Made by a program: the position numbers and the translations under genes. Of a DNA stretch of 64,000 nucleotides, positions 42,640 to 50,472 are shown piece by piece. The stretch spans positions 1-64,000 of the forward strand of contig NZ_JAFBIQ010000003.1 in assembly GCF_021531315.1 (NCBI RefSeq), written 5' to 3'. Under the pieces are notes generated by a model. That model did not search any database. It was given only the letters and a program-made list of their open reading frames with translations, and had not been told where the DNA came from. This DNA is from Oscillibacter valericigenes (GTDB taxonomy: Bacteria > Bacillota > Clostridia > Oscillospirales > Oscillospiraceae). Position 1 is the first letter of the stretch; the number at the start of each line of letters is the position of its first letter.

Positions 42640-44499
42640 CTAATACGCCGCGGTATGCTCGCGGTAATACTGCGCGGCAAGGTAGCTGAGATAAAAGCTG
42701 CGATCGGCGTCGTCGAGTACGGAGGTCAGGACGCCGTTTTGCAAAAACACCTCGTCTATATGCAGCAGCGGCGAAATGTCGCGCATGGCACGGGAGAGCC
42801 GGAGAAAGCCCGGGCCCTCCCAGCCGCACTCGTCGAACAGGCGCGTCATAAGGAAGCAGGGAGAAAATTCGCCGCCGTCGCCGATGAAGTCCGCGCCGAG
42901 CAGCGCCTTGGCGGCGCTGTTCGCCCAGATGAGGTAGGGTGTGGCGTAGTAATTGCGGAAGCCCGAGAGCGTGGAGACATCGAGATCGACGCCCATTTCC
43001 GCGTAGACCGAGGCGCTGTTGCCGAGCCAGGGCTTATGGTCGCCGAAGAGCACCAGCACCGCGGGGCTCTCGCGCATTTCCAGCTCCTGCGTCAGACGGA
43101 CATATTCGCGGACCGTCTCGTTCACGCCGAAGAGATAGCTGTTGAGAATGTGGCAGCCCTCCGCCGACCAGCCAGTATCCTCGGGCGTGACATAGGCGGC
43201 ATGGCTCTCGCTGTCGGAATAGGGGCCGTGGTTCTGATAGCTGACCGCGAAGGAAAAGAGCGGCGTGCCGTTTGCCGCGTCGAAGTCGGAGAGCAGGTAG
43301 TCTACCAGCTCCGCGTCGGAGTGCCACATAGCGATATAAGGGTCGACCAGCTCGCCGAAGCCGTTTTCGGTGAAGAGGCTTTGGTCAAAGCCGAGGTATT
43401 GGTTGACCTTTTCGCGGTCGTAGAACCAGCTGTAACCGGGGTGGGCGTAGTGCGCGGCGTAGCCCTGCGCGGTGAAGTAGCGGACATAGGAGCCTGTCTC
43501 GCGGCGGTAGACATCGTGCCGGCTCGCGCCGGTGAGAAAGCCCCACTCGGTATCGACCGTGCCGCCGGCGAAGATGTTGGTGAGCAGGTCGCCGGAGAGG
43601 CTCTGCGATTCCAGCTCATGCCAGGGAGCGTAGACCTCCTGCACGGCGGGGACGGAGGAGAGCGCGTCGAAGTCGGTGAGGTCGCAGAACGCCTCGAGCA
43701 TGACGCCGAGGACGGCGACCTTCTCCCCCGTCGGAATGTCCGTATCGGGAAAGGACGCGAGCAGCTGCTCCGCCGCGCGGGCGTCATAGCCCTCGGGCTT
43801 TTCGGGAAACAGCTCCGGAACGGAGTGCAGGAAGGAGAACGCAAAGCCGCGCGAGAGATAGACCTCATTCTCCGACCAGAGGTTGATGAGGTCATCATTG
43901 GCGGTCTCTTCATAGACGGCATCGTTGGTGTAGGCGCCGAAATACGCGCCGACGCCCAACAGCACGCAGACCGCCGCACCAAGCGCGCGGGCACGATGGC
44001 GCAGGCGGGCGCGCGGCATGAGCAGGACGGAAAATGCCAGCATCGCGCCGAAGAGCGTGACGGCGGTGTTGACCGGATCGGTCAGCTCGATGTCATATTG
44101 GCTCATGATGCCGCCCGCCGTGCGCAAAAGCAGCAGGTCGCTCGCGCGCATCGGATCGCCGCGCAGGAGCACCTTATAGTAGCTCACGAGCGGAAAGCCC
44201 ACGCCGAAAAGGCCGCTGAGCAGCACGCCGCACCAGCAGTGGCCGAGGAGCAGGTATCCGAGCCATGCGAGCAGGACGGGCGGCAGCAGATTTAGCACGA
44301 GGAGCAGCGTATGGTCCAGATAGGATCGGTAGAGCGCCTCCTGCGGCAGCGAGGCGTCGGCGCAGGAGGTGAGATAGAGTCCCGTTAGGCCGATGAGACA
44401 GCCGAAGAGCGTGAGCAGCGCGCCGAGATAGATGCGGTGGACGCGCCGCTCGGCCTTGCCCGCCATGTTGGACGGGCGGAGGATGTGAGACAGCATCAA
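42640..44499 (-). CDS. LTA synthase-like membrane sulfatase-fold phosphotransferase
   Basis: A 619-residue protein with about five N-terminal membrane helices (to about residue 190) and an extracytoplasmic alkaline-phosphatase-superfamily domain. The likely nucleophile is the threonine in GGTVDTEWGFLTG, matching the Thr-x-D-x-E pattern of lipoteichoic acid synthases; NHGPYSD and FGDHKPWLG supply metal ligands. It may add glycerol phosphate or a related group to a surface polymer, but related enzymes modify other glycans or lipids. It has its own promoter and faces aspS. Confidence 0.85.
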   Translation of the reverse strand: MMLSHILRPSNMAGKAERRVHRIYLGALLTLFGCLIGLTGLYLTSCADASLPQEALYRSYLDHTLLLVLNLLPPVLLAWLGYLLLGHCWCGVLLSGLFGVGFPLVSYYKVLLRGDPMRASDLLLLRTAGGIMSQYDIELTDPVNTAVTLFGAMLAFSVLLMPRARLRHRARALGAAVCVLLGVGAYFGAYTNDAVYEETANDDLINLWSENEVYLSRGFAFSFLHSVPELFPEKPEGYDARAAEQLLASFPDTDIPTGEKVAVLGVMLEAFCDLTDFDALSSVPAVQEVYAPWHELESQSLSGDLLTNIFAGGTVDTEWGFLTGASRHDVYRRETGSYVRYFTAQGYAAHYAHPGYSWFYDREKVNQYLGFDQSLFTENGFGELVDPYIAMWHSDAELVDYLLSDFDAANGTPLFSFAVSYQNHGPYSDSESHAAYVTPEDTGWSAEGCHILNSYLFGVNETVREYVRLTQELEMRESPAVLVLFGDHKPWLGNSASVYAEMGVDLDVSTLSGFRNYYATPYLIWANSAAKALLGADFIGDGGEFSPCFLMTRLFDECGWEGPGFLRLSRAMRDISPLLHIDEVFLQNGVLTSVLDDADRSFYLSYLAAQYYREHTAAY

Positions 44500-44544
44500 G
44501 ACAGGTTTCCTCTCAAAAATCGTAAAAATTATCGGAATGAGGGG

Positions 44545-44573
44545 ATTATAGCATATTTATGCCGAAAAACCAA
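44545..44573 (-). promoter_or_regulatory. Promoter for the LTA synthase-like gene
   Basis: On the minus strand TTGGTT (44568-44573), a 17-bp spacer and TGC-TATAAT (44545-44550), 46 bp before the start. Confidence 0.65.
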
Positions 44574-44644
44574 CCAACAATTCCATCCAGCCGTAATAAA
44601 AACAGGAAAAAAGAAAAATGGCTGGTGAAAATGCACAGAAAGGC

Positions 44645-44673
44645 TTGCTTTTTCTTGGCAATCACTTTATAAT
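44645..44673 (+). promoter_or_regulatory. Promoter for the purine permease gene
   Basis: TTGCTT (44645-44650), a 17-bp spacer and TATAAT (44668-44673). Confidence 0.7.
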
Positions 44674-44690
44674 AATACTAAATCTTCGTT

Positions 44691-44719
44691 ATGCGTGCTA
44701 AAAATTATTTAGCACGCAT
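44691..44719 (+). other. Perfect 12-bp leader hairpin before the purine permease
   Basis: ATGCGTGCTAAA and TTTAGCACGCAT pair perfectly around AATTA, starting about 10 bases after the predicted transcription start and ending 28 bases before the ATG. No T-run follows. I looked for a guanine riboswitch core here and did not find one. Confidence 0.5.
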
Positions 44720-44747
44720 GGCGAAACAAAAAGAAAGGGAGAAAATC

Positions 44748-46169
44748 ATGGAAAAGCTCTTTAAGCTCCAGGAGAACGGCACTACGGTCAAGACCGAGCT
44801 GCTCGCCGGTCTCACCACGTTCATGACGATGGCCTACATCATCGCCCTGAACCCCAATCTGCTCACCGGCTTCGCGGTCGGCACGCCGCTGTGGAACGGC
44901 GTGTTCCTGGCGACCTGCATCGCCTCCGCCATCGGTACCGCCTGCATGGCCTTCCTAGCCAACAAGCCCTTTGCCATGGCACCCGGTATGGGTCTCAACA
45001 GCTTCTTTGCCGTGGTGGTGGCCAACATCGCCGTGCTCAATAGCTGCGACTACACCAGCGCCTTCCAGGCGGGTCTGGTCATCATCCTCATCGAGGGTAT
45101 CGTGTTCCTGATCCTCACCGTGCTGAAGGTGCGCGAGAAAATCGTGGAGGCCATTCCGCTCGGCGTGCGCTACGGCATCGCTCCCGCCATCGGCCTGATG
45201 CTGATGAATGTGGGCCTCGGCTCCAACATCGGTATTTATTCCGAAACCGGCGGCCCGTTCTACATGATGCGCGACTTCTTCGGCGCGCTCACGCCCAGCA
45301 TCATCAAGGACAGCATGGGCTCTGGCTATGACACGATGGTCCTGACCGTCGTGACCGCGTTCCTCGGTGTGTTCGTGATGGTCGTGCTGGCCAAGAAGGG
45401 CATCAAGGCCGCCGTGCTGCTCGGTATGCTCTTCTCCTCCGTCCTTTATTGGATCGGCAGCTTCGCCTTCCTCGGCGTAAATCCCTTTGCGAGCCTTGAG
45501 ACCGCGAGCTTCGTGCCGCCCTTCGCCGACATGGTCTCCACCACGCTCTTCAAGTTTGATTTCGCGGGCTTTGTGAACATCGGCTGGTTCACCGCCATCA
45601 CGCTGGTCATCACCTTCTGCATGATCGATATGTTCGACACCATCGGTACCCTCGTTGGCACCGCCTCCCGCGCCGGCATGGTCGATGAGGACGGCAACAT
45701 GCCCAACATGAAGGAGGCTCTGCTCTCCGACGCCATCGGTACGGTCACGGGCGCTGCCACCGGTACCTCCACCGTCACCACCTTCATCGAGTCCGCCTCC
45801 GGTGTTGAGGCCGGCGGCCGCACCGGCCTGACCGCGCTGACCACCGCCGTGCTGTTCCTCGCCTGCATCTTCCTCGCCCCCGTCGCCGCCATCATCCCCG
45901 GCGCTGCGACCTCCGCCGCGCTGATCTACGTCGGTGTGCTGATGCTCCAGGGCCTGAAGAATGTCAACTTCGACGATATGGATCAGATGCTGCCTGTGTC
46001 CGTCATGCTCATCGGTATGCCGATCTCCGGCTCCATCGGCCACGCCATCGGCCTCGGCCTGATCTCCTTCACGGTAGTCAAGCTCCTCTCCGGCAAGGCC
46101 AAGGAAGTCAGCGCACTGACCTATGTGATCTCCGCGCTGTTCCTCATCAAGTTCTTCGCGGTGGTGTAA
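44748..46169 (+). CDS. pbuG: NCS2-family nucleobase permease (guanine/hypoxanthine type)
   Basis: A 473-residue transporter with 12-14 membrane segments of the AzgA/PbuG branch of the NCS2 family. TTFMTMAYIIALNPNLL near the start, APGMGLNSFFA, DMFDTIGTLVGTASRAGM and TSTVTTFIESASGVEAGGRTGLT are family signatures; the last holds the substrate-site residues. It should import guanine, hypoxanthine or adenine by proton symport. I start it at 44748 behind AAAGGGAG; the frame opens at 44691 but inside the leader hairpin. It serves salvage together with the PNP at 10.8 kb. Confidence 0.92.
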   Translation: MEKLFKLQENGTTVKTELLAGLTTFMTMAYIIALNPNLLTGFAVGTPLWNGVFLATCIASAIGTACMAFLANKPFAMAPGMGLNSFFAVVVANIAVLNSCDYTSAFQAGLVIILIEGIVFLILTVLKVREKIVEAIPLGVRYGIAPAIGLMLMNVGLGSNIGIYSETGGPFYMMRDFFGALTPSIIKDSMGSGYDTMVLTVVTAFLGVFVMVVLAKKGIKAAVLLGMLFSSVLYWIGSFAFLGVNPFASLETASFVPPFADMVSTTLFKFDFAGFVNIGWFTAITLVITFCMIDMFDTIGTLVGTASRAGMVDEDGNMPNMKEALLSDAIGTVTGAATGTSTVTTFIESASGVEAGGRTGLTALTTAVLFLACIFLAPVAAIIPGAATSAALIYVGVLMLQGLKNVNFDDMDQMLPVSVMLIGMPISGSIGHAIGLGLISFTVVKLLSGKAKEVSALTYVISALFLIKFFAVV

Positions 46170-46184
46170 GAGCCATCCGACAGC

Positions 46185-46218
46185 AGGAAAAGAGCACCCG
46201 AACGGGTGCTCTTTTCCT
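46185..46218. terminator. Bidirectional terminator between pbuG and nadE
   Basis: AGGAAAAGAGCACCCG and CGGGTGCTCTTTTCCT form a perfect 16-bp stem with an AA centre. Confidence 0.9.
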
Positions 46219-46227
46219 TGCGCTTTT

Positions 46228-47010
46228 TTACTTGTAGAAGTCGGTGCCGTCCTCGATGACGATAGGGAGACCGTTGTGGTAGACGGGAATGGTTTGGAAT
46301 TTGAAGCGCGAGACGCGGTGCTTGTGGTCGATCTGCGCGCGGAGCGCCTCGTCAACGACGCCCTTGCGGACATATTCGTTGACCGCATGGTAGGTAAAGC
46401 CGAGGTTATCCTCGTCGGTCTTGCCGGTCAAGCCGTCGGACGGAGGCTTGATGAGGAAGCGCTCGGGCAGGCCGAGCGCACGGCCGAGGGCGATGACCTC
46501 CTCGGTGGTGTACATCCCGAGGGGCGAGAAGGCGCCCGCGCTGTCACCATAGACGGTGCAGTAGCCGACCCAGTCCTCGGAAAGGTTGGAGGTGTTGAGG
46601 ACGATACCCGCGTCGACGCTCTGCGCGATGGCATAGAGCGTCGCCATGCGGATGCGGGAGGGGAGGTTCACGGTCGTCTGGCGGCTGGCTTCAATGCCGA
46701 GGCGCGCCATTTCATCGAGGATGCCGCTCGTGCCGCCGTGGATATTGAAGGTATAGCTTCGGATGCCGAGGAGGTCCACGATGCCGTTGGAGTAGTCGAT
46801 GTCGGGCTGGACGCCGTCGGGCATGAGGATGCCGAGGACATTTTCGCGGCCGTAGGCCTCCACGCACAGCGCGGCGACGACCGAGCTGTCCTTGCCGCCG
46901 GAGATGCCGATGACGGCGGTTTTGCCGCCGCAGTTCTTCATCTGCGCGCGCATCCAGTCGAGCAGAGCGGGCAGGTGGTCGGCGGGCTTGAAATCCTTGA
47001 GATCGTACAT
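46228..47010 (-). CDS. nadE: NH3-dependent NAD(+) synthetase
   Basis: Amidates nicotinic acid adenine dinucleotide to NAD. The 260-residue form, with no glutaminase domain, uses ammonia. The P-loop is IGISGGKDSS (34-43), with NLPSRIRMATLY, LNTSNLSEDWVGYCTVYGDSAG and PPSDGLTGKTDED typical of the family. I start it at 47010 behind AAAGGAG; the frame open to 47106 would read through its own promoter. Its codons end in C, the lagging-type pattern for this side of the window. Confidence 0.94.
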   Translation of the reverse strand: MYDLKDFKPADHLPALLDWMRAQMKNCGGKTAVIGISGGKDSSVVAALCVEAYGRENVLGILMPDGVQPDIDYSNGIVDLLGIRSYTFNIHGGTSGILDEMARLGIEASRQTTVNLPSRIRMATLYAIAQSVDAGIVLNTSNLSEDWVGYCTVYGDSAGAFSPLGMYTTEEVIALGRALGLPERFLIKPPSDGLTGKTDEDNLGFTYHAVNEYVRKGVVDEALRAQIDHKHRVSRFKFQTIPVYHNGLPIVIEDGTDFYK

Positions 47011-47041
47011 AGCTTGCACTCCTTTGTCGGGATTTGCCGCC

Positions 47042-47070
47042 ATTGTAGCACAAAAAAAGTCAAATCGCAA
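47042..47070 (-). promoter_or_regulatory. Promoter for nadE
   Basis: On the minus strand TTGCGA (47065-47070), a 17-bp spacer and TACAAT (47042-47047), 31 bp before the start at 47010. It separates nadE from the sporulation gene gpr. Confidence 0.7.
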
Positions 47071-47114
47071 TGGAGGGCGGGCAGAAATCCGCATTTTTGC
47101 CGCCAAAAGGCGGC

Positions 47115-48005
47115 TCAGTCGATCAGGGCGCGCAGCTCGTCGAGCGAGAGCGCGCGCTGGAGGGCAAGGCCGACGCCGAAGCCGACGATGCGGGAAAGCT
47201 CCTCCACGCGCGCGTCGATGTCGCGCGGCGTGACCATGACACGCTCGTGACCGCGCAGAGCGTCTGGCTCCGGGAGCGAGGCGCCCGCCTCGTCCAAAAG
47301 GTCGAGCGCGAGGGTGGCGGCATCCACCACGGTGGGGACGCCGACGGCGAGAACGGGAACGCCGAGCGTTTCGCGCGTGAGCGCCCCGCGGTGGTTGCCG
47401 ACGCCCGAGCCGGGGACGATGCCCGCGTCGCTGAGCTGGACGGTGGTGCAGACACGCTCCAAACGCTGGGAGGCGAGGGCGTCGATGGCGACGACGAGGT
47501 CGGGGCGGACGGCCTCTACCGCGCCGCGCACCTGCTCGGCGGCCTCAAGCCCCGTCGTACCGAGGACGCCGGGTGTCAGTACGCTGACCGCCGCGAGCGA
47601 GGAAAACGCCGCCTCGCTCTTGAGATGGCGCGTGGCGGGGATGTGCTCGGCGGCGCGGGGGCCGAGCAGGTCGGGCGTCATGGCGCGGTTGCCGAGCCCC
47701 ACAACGAGCGCGGTCTTAGCCGGAGGGCCGATGAGGGAGCGCAGAGCCTCGCTCAGCGCGAGCGCGGCACGCTCGGTGCGCGCGGCGGGGTCGTCGGGGA
47801 GCGTACGCAGGTCGAGCGTGAGGTAGGCGCCGCGCGGCTTGCCGAGGGCGCGGGAGGCGCCCTCGCTCTCGACGCGCACCTCTGTGACGGCGCAGCCGTG
47901 AAGGCGGCGCTCGGTGAGGCTGAGGCCGTTGATGCGCCCCTCTCCGCGCGCGGCACGGAGCAGCGCGTGCGCCTCCAGCGCGAGGTCGGTGCGGCGGGTG
48001 GTCAT
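47115..48005 (-). CDS. gpr: Germination protease Gpr
   Basis: An aspartic-type endopeptidase, unique to spore formers, that degrades small acid-soluble spore proteins at germination. The 296 residues begin near RTDLALEAHAL, close to the propeptide cleavage region, and include VVGLGNRAMTPDLLGPRA, DALASQRLERVCTTVQLSDAG and GSGVGNHRG, all well conserved. I start it at 48005 after GGAAGG. It is made in the forespore, and a candidate sigma-G promoter lies at 48045-48073. It follows directly on from nadE in direction but nadE has its own promoter. Confidence 0.93.
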   Translation of the reverse strand: MTTRRTDLALEAHALLRAARGEGRINGLSLTERRLHGCAVTEVRVESEGASRALGKPRGAYLTLDLRTLPDDPAARTERAALALSEALRSLIGPPAKTALVVGLGNRAMTPDLLGPRAAEHIPATRHLKSEAAFSSLAAVSVLTPGVLGTTGLEAAEQVRGAVEAVRPDLVVAIDALASQRLERVCTTVQLSDAGIVPGSGVGNHRGALTRETLGVPVLAVGVPTVVDAATLALDLLDEAGASLPEPDALRGHERVMVTPRDIDARVEELSRIVGFGVGLALQRALSLDELRALID

Positions 48006-48044
48006 AAAATCGCCTTCCTTCCACAAAATCTTGTGTATTGCCCT

Positions 48045-48073
48045 CAGTATGTCCCCCAAGTTTTGAAGCATAC
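48045..48073 (-). promoter_or_regulatory. Candidate sigma-G promoter for gpr
   Basis: On the minus strand GTATG (48069-48073) and CATACTG (48045-48051) are 17 bp apart. The sigma-G consensus is roughly GHATR and CATNNTA with 17-18 bp, so only the last base of the -10 element differs. The next 40 bases lead to the gpr start. Confidence 0.5.
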
Positions 48074-48103
48074 AAAAAAGTGGAGAAAATCTGAAAAAAG
48101 TGC

Positions 48104-48132
48104 TTGCAATTCCTTGAAAACTTTGTTAAAAT
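48104..48132 (+). promoter_or_regulatory. Promoter for rpsT
   Basis: TTGCAA (48104-48109), a 17-bp spacer and TAAAAT (48127-48132). The leader to the start is about 57 bases. Confidence 0.75.
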
Positions 48133-48195
48133 ACCATTCTGCACGGTGGATTTTTTATGTTCGCCGTCAAATCCCAACCGGAGGAGGTGTTTGGT

Positions 48196-48459
48196 TTGCC
48201 GAATATTAAGTCTGCCAAGAAGCGCGTTCAGATCACTGCGGTGCGCAACGCCCGCAACAAGGCCGACAAGTCCGCACTGAAGACCGCACTCAAGAAGTTC
48301 GAGGCGGCTGCCGCTGAAGGCAATCGCACCGAGGCCGAGGGTGCTTACAAGGTCGCTGTGAAGCTCGTGGACAAGTCCGCTGCGAAGGGTCTGCTGCACA
48401 AGAACAACGCGGCCCACAAGAAGAGCGCCATGACCGTCAAGCTCAACAGCATTGGCTGA
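48196..48459 (+). CDS. rpsT: 30S ribosomal protein S20
   Basis: An 87-residue, lysine- and alanine-rich three-helix protein. PNIKSAKKRVQITAVRNARN is the standard S20 start and LHKNNAAHKKSAMTVKLN the standard end. Translation begins at TTG (48196) after GGAGGAGGTG; an ATG at 48157 is in frame but would add 13 foreign residues. A TTG start is usual for rpsT, where it helps autoregulation in E. coli. It is divergent from gpr, a pairing common in Firmicutes. Confidence 0.96.
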   Translation: MPNIKSAKKRVQITAVRNARNKADKSALKTALKKFEAAAAEGNRTEAEGAYKVAVKLVDKSAAKGLLHKNNAAHKKSAMTVKLNSIG

Positions 48460-48474
48460 TCAAACCGAAACACG

Positions 48475-48502
48475 AGAGACATCCGAAAGGATGTCTCTTT
48501 TC
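48475..48502 (+). terminator. Terminator after rpsT
   Basis: AGAGACATCC and GGATGTCTCT pair with a GAAA loop, followed by TTTCTC. Confidence 0.85.
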
Positions 48503-48631
48503 TCTTATTTACAAATTGTTCATACGATTTTCAAGCTTTGGTCATAAATCGCTGGTATCTTAATACTTGCAAAGGGGTTCCACCCCGATGTGATTTTCTC
48601 CCTCCTAAAAATACACACACAACACACAGCC

Positions 48632-48661
48632 AAAGACCCCCGTCGAAGGACGGGGGTCTTT
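48632..48661 (-). terminator. Hairpin terminator after the 87-residue protein gene
   Basis: AAAGACCCCCGTC pairs perfectly with GACGGGGGTCTTT around GAAG. It stands alone 27 bases beyond the stop codon of the minus-strand small gene; the T-rich side on the minus strand is short. The rest of 48503-48631 shows only low-GC sequence with no gene. Confidence 0.65.
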
Positions 48662-48688
48662 GGTGTTTTGCGGGGGGCAAAGCAGAAT

Positions 48689-48952
48689 TTAACGCTCCCA
48701 CCCTGCAACTTGAATTCCAAAAACCTTGAACTCGCCAGACACAAATGAATCAGGATATGTGAGATAATAGGTTTGTGAGAAACCCAAACTGCTATAAGCA
48801 TCAATTTCATCAGCAATATGTGCGCCGCCAAGCACTATAAGCGGAGCTTTTCCGGGGTTTGTGCTTCCAATTAAAAGCAAGCCCTCAAGGGCAACAAAAA
48901 ATACCCAGCAAATAAAAAGTGCTAAAGCTGCTTTCAAAGCTTTCTTTTTCAT
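48689..48952 (-). CDS. Small exported or membrane-anchored protein, unknown
   Basis: An 87-residue protein with a clear export signal (MKKKALKAALALFICWVFFVALEGLLLIG) and a small polar domain of about 55 residues rich in Ser, Tyr and Gly, with no motif I recognise. The start follows GGAGGGGG, a strong ribosome site, and codon use is low in GC compared with its neighbours, which suggests recent acquisition. I see no related gene near. The hydrophobic part has no lipobox, so a single membrane anchor or a cleaved signal are both possible. Confidence 0.65.
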   Translation of the reverse strand: MKKKALKAALALFICWVFFVALEGLLLIGSTNPGKAPLIVLGGAHIADEIDAYSSLGFSQTYYLTYPDSFVSGEFKVFGIQVAGWER

Positions 48953-49111
48953 ATCTCCCCCTCCAGATTAAATCCCGATCCGTCTTATTCCGATACAGAC
49001 GGTTTTGCACAAAAGGGTTCTGTGGGTATTTTATCATGTTCGGCTTGCGGGCGCAAGGACTTCCTGCCGGTTTGCCGTTGGCGGCGCGCCAAAGCGGATG
49101 TAGCGGGCGGC

Positions 49112-49140
49112 TTGCGTTTGGGCGCGGGGCATGGTAAAAT
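49112..49140 (+). promoter_or_regulatory. Promoter for the GH3 lipoprotein gene
   Basis: TTGCGT (49112-49117), a 17-bp spacer and TAAAAT (49135-49140), 57 bp before the start. Confidence 0.6.
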
Positions 49141-49196
49141 GAGGAAAATCGCCGCGGGGCGCGGCGAGAGACCATGCATTGAGCGAGGAACAGACG

Positions 49197-50369
49197 ATGA
49201 AATGCAGAATTTTTGCGCTGCTTGCGGCGCTGTGCCTGCTCGCGGGCTGCGCGGGCGAAAAGGAGCCGGACGCGCCGGTCATTGCGCCGGAGCCGCCGAT
49301 GGTCGAGCCTATGCCGCAGACGCCCGCGGAGCCGAGTGAGGCCGAGCGCGCCGAGGCGCGGCTGCGTGAGCGCGTCGCGGGCATGACGATGGAGGAAAAG
49401 GTGGGGCAGCTCTTTTTCGTGCGCTGTCCCGAGCGGGGCGCGGAGGGTGACATTGAAGCCTACCGCCTTGGCGGGCTGCTGCTCTTCGGGCGGGACTACA
49501 AGGACGCAGACGGCGGTTGGCTGGGCGCGGAGGAGCTGACGGAAAAGATTGCGGGCTATCAGGCCGCGGCGGAGCTTCCGCTCTTCATCGGCAGCGACGA
49601 GGAGGGCGGCACGGTAACGCGAGCGAGCCGCGACCCGAAGCTCTTCGCGCAGCCGCTGCCCTCGCCGCAGGAGCTGTATGCCGCGCGCGGCATGGACGGT
49701 CTTGCCGCGAAGACGCTGGACTATAACAAGCAGCTTCTGGCGCTCGGCATCAATGTAAACCTTGCGCCGGTGTGCGACGTTTCCACCGACGCGGGGGACT
49801 TCATCTATGCGCGCTCGTTCGGCGGAGACGCCGCGGCGACGAGCGAATTTGTGACGGCGGCGGTCGGCGCGATCAGGGACGCGGGGGTGGCGGCGGTCCT
49901 CAAGCACTTCCCCGGCTATGGGAACAACACCGACACGCACACGGGCGTCGCCATCGACAAGCGGCCCTATGAGACCTTTGAGGAGAGCGATTTTCTGCCC
50001 TTTGAGGCGGGCATCGCGGCGGGCGCGCCCTTCGTGCTGGTGAGCCACAATGTGGTGGAGTGCATGGACGCGGCGCTGCCGGCGTCCCTCTCCCCCGCCG
50101 TGCATGAGGTGCTGCGGGAGACGTTGGGCTTCGACGGCATCGTGATCACGGACGATCTGGCGATGGACGCGGTGAAGCAGTACGCGAACGGCGAGGCCGC
50201 GGTGCTCGCGGTGCTGGCGGGAAACGATATGCTCATCACGAGCGACTATCAAAGCGACATTCCCGCCGTGCTTGCGGCGGTGGCGGACGGGCGCATCGCG
50301 GAGCGCGAGATCGACGCGCATGTGCTGCGTATTCTGCGCTACAAGCAGGCGCAGGGGTGGATCGAATAG
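49197..50369 (+). CDS. nagZ: GH3 beta-N-acetylhexosaminidase lipoprotein (NagZ-like)
   Basis: A 390-residue lipoprotein that should trim N-acetylglucosamine from peptidoglycan fragments outside the cell. MKCRIFALLAALCLLAGCAG is a lipoprotein signal with the lipobox LAGC; a Pro-rich linker follows. The GH3 barrel shows MTMEEKVGQLFFV, DEEGG, the VLKHFPGYGNNTDTH motif that holds the catalytic His/Asp dyad, and the nucleophile region ITDDLAMDA. It has a barrel only, as in NagZ enzymes. The start at 49197 follows GAGGA. Codons end strongly in G. Confidence 0.92.
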   Translation: MKCRIFALLAALCLLAGCAGEKEPDAPVIAPEPPMVEPMPQTPAEPSEAERAEARLRERVAGMTMEEKVGQLFFVRCPERGAEGDIEAYRLGGLLLFGRDYKDADGGWLGAEELTEKIAGYQAAAELPLFIGSDEEGGTVTRASRDPKLFAQPLPSPQELYAARGMDGLAAKTLDYNKQLLALGINVNLAPVCDVSTDAGDFIYARSFGGDAAATSEFVTAAVGAIRDAGVAAVLKHFPGYGNNTDTHTGVAIDKRPYETFEESDFLPFEAGIAAGAPFVLVSHNVVECMDAALPASLSPAVHEVLRETLGFDGIVITDDLAMDAVKQYANGEAAVLAVLAGNDMLITSDYQSDIPAVLAAVADGRIAEREIDAHVLRILRYKQAQGWIE

Positions 50370-50472
50370 GAATTTTTGGAATTTGGGAACAAAACGGCGC
50401 GGTTTTGCGTCAAAAGGAGCAGAAGTCCTGCTTTTGGAAGAGGCGGGACGGAAACAGAAAGGAGCGAAAGAA

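Noticed and set aside
42655-44295. A plus-strand open frame of 546 codons opposite the LTA synthase-like gene
   Set aside because: Antisense shadow, no recognisable domain, and it starts inside the convergent 3' end.
44500-44747. Guanine riboswitch before the NCS2 purine permease
   Set aside because: The conserved core and loop pairs are absent; only a simple hairpin is there.
47093-47116. Terminator for gpr at the GCCGCC/GGCGGC hairpin after its stop codon
   Set aside because: On the gpr strand the stem is followed by A residues, not T, so it does not have the form of an intrinsic terminator.
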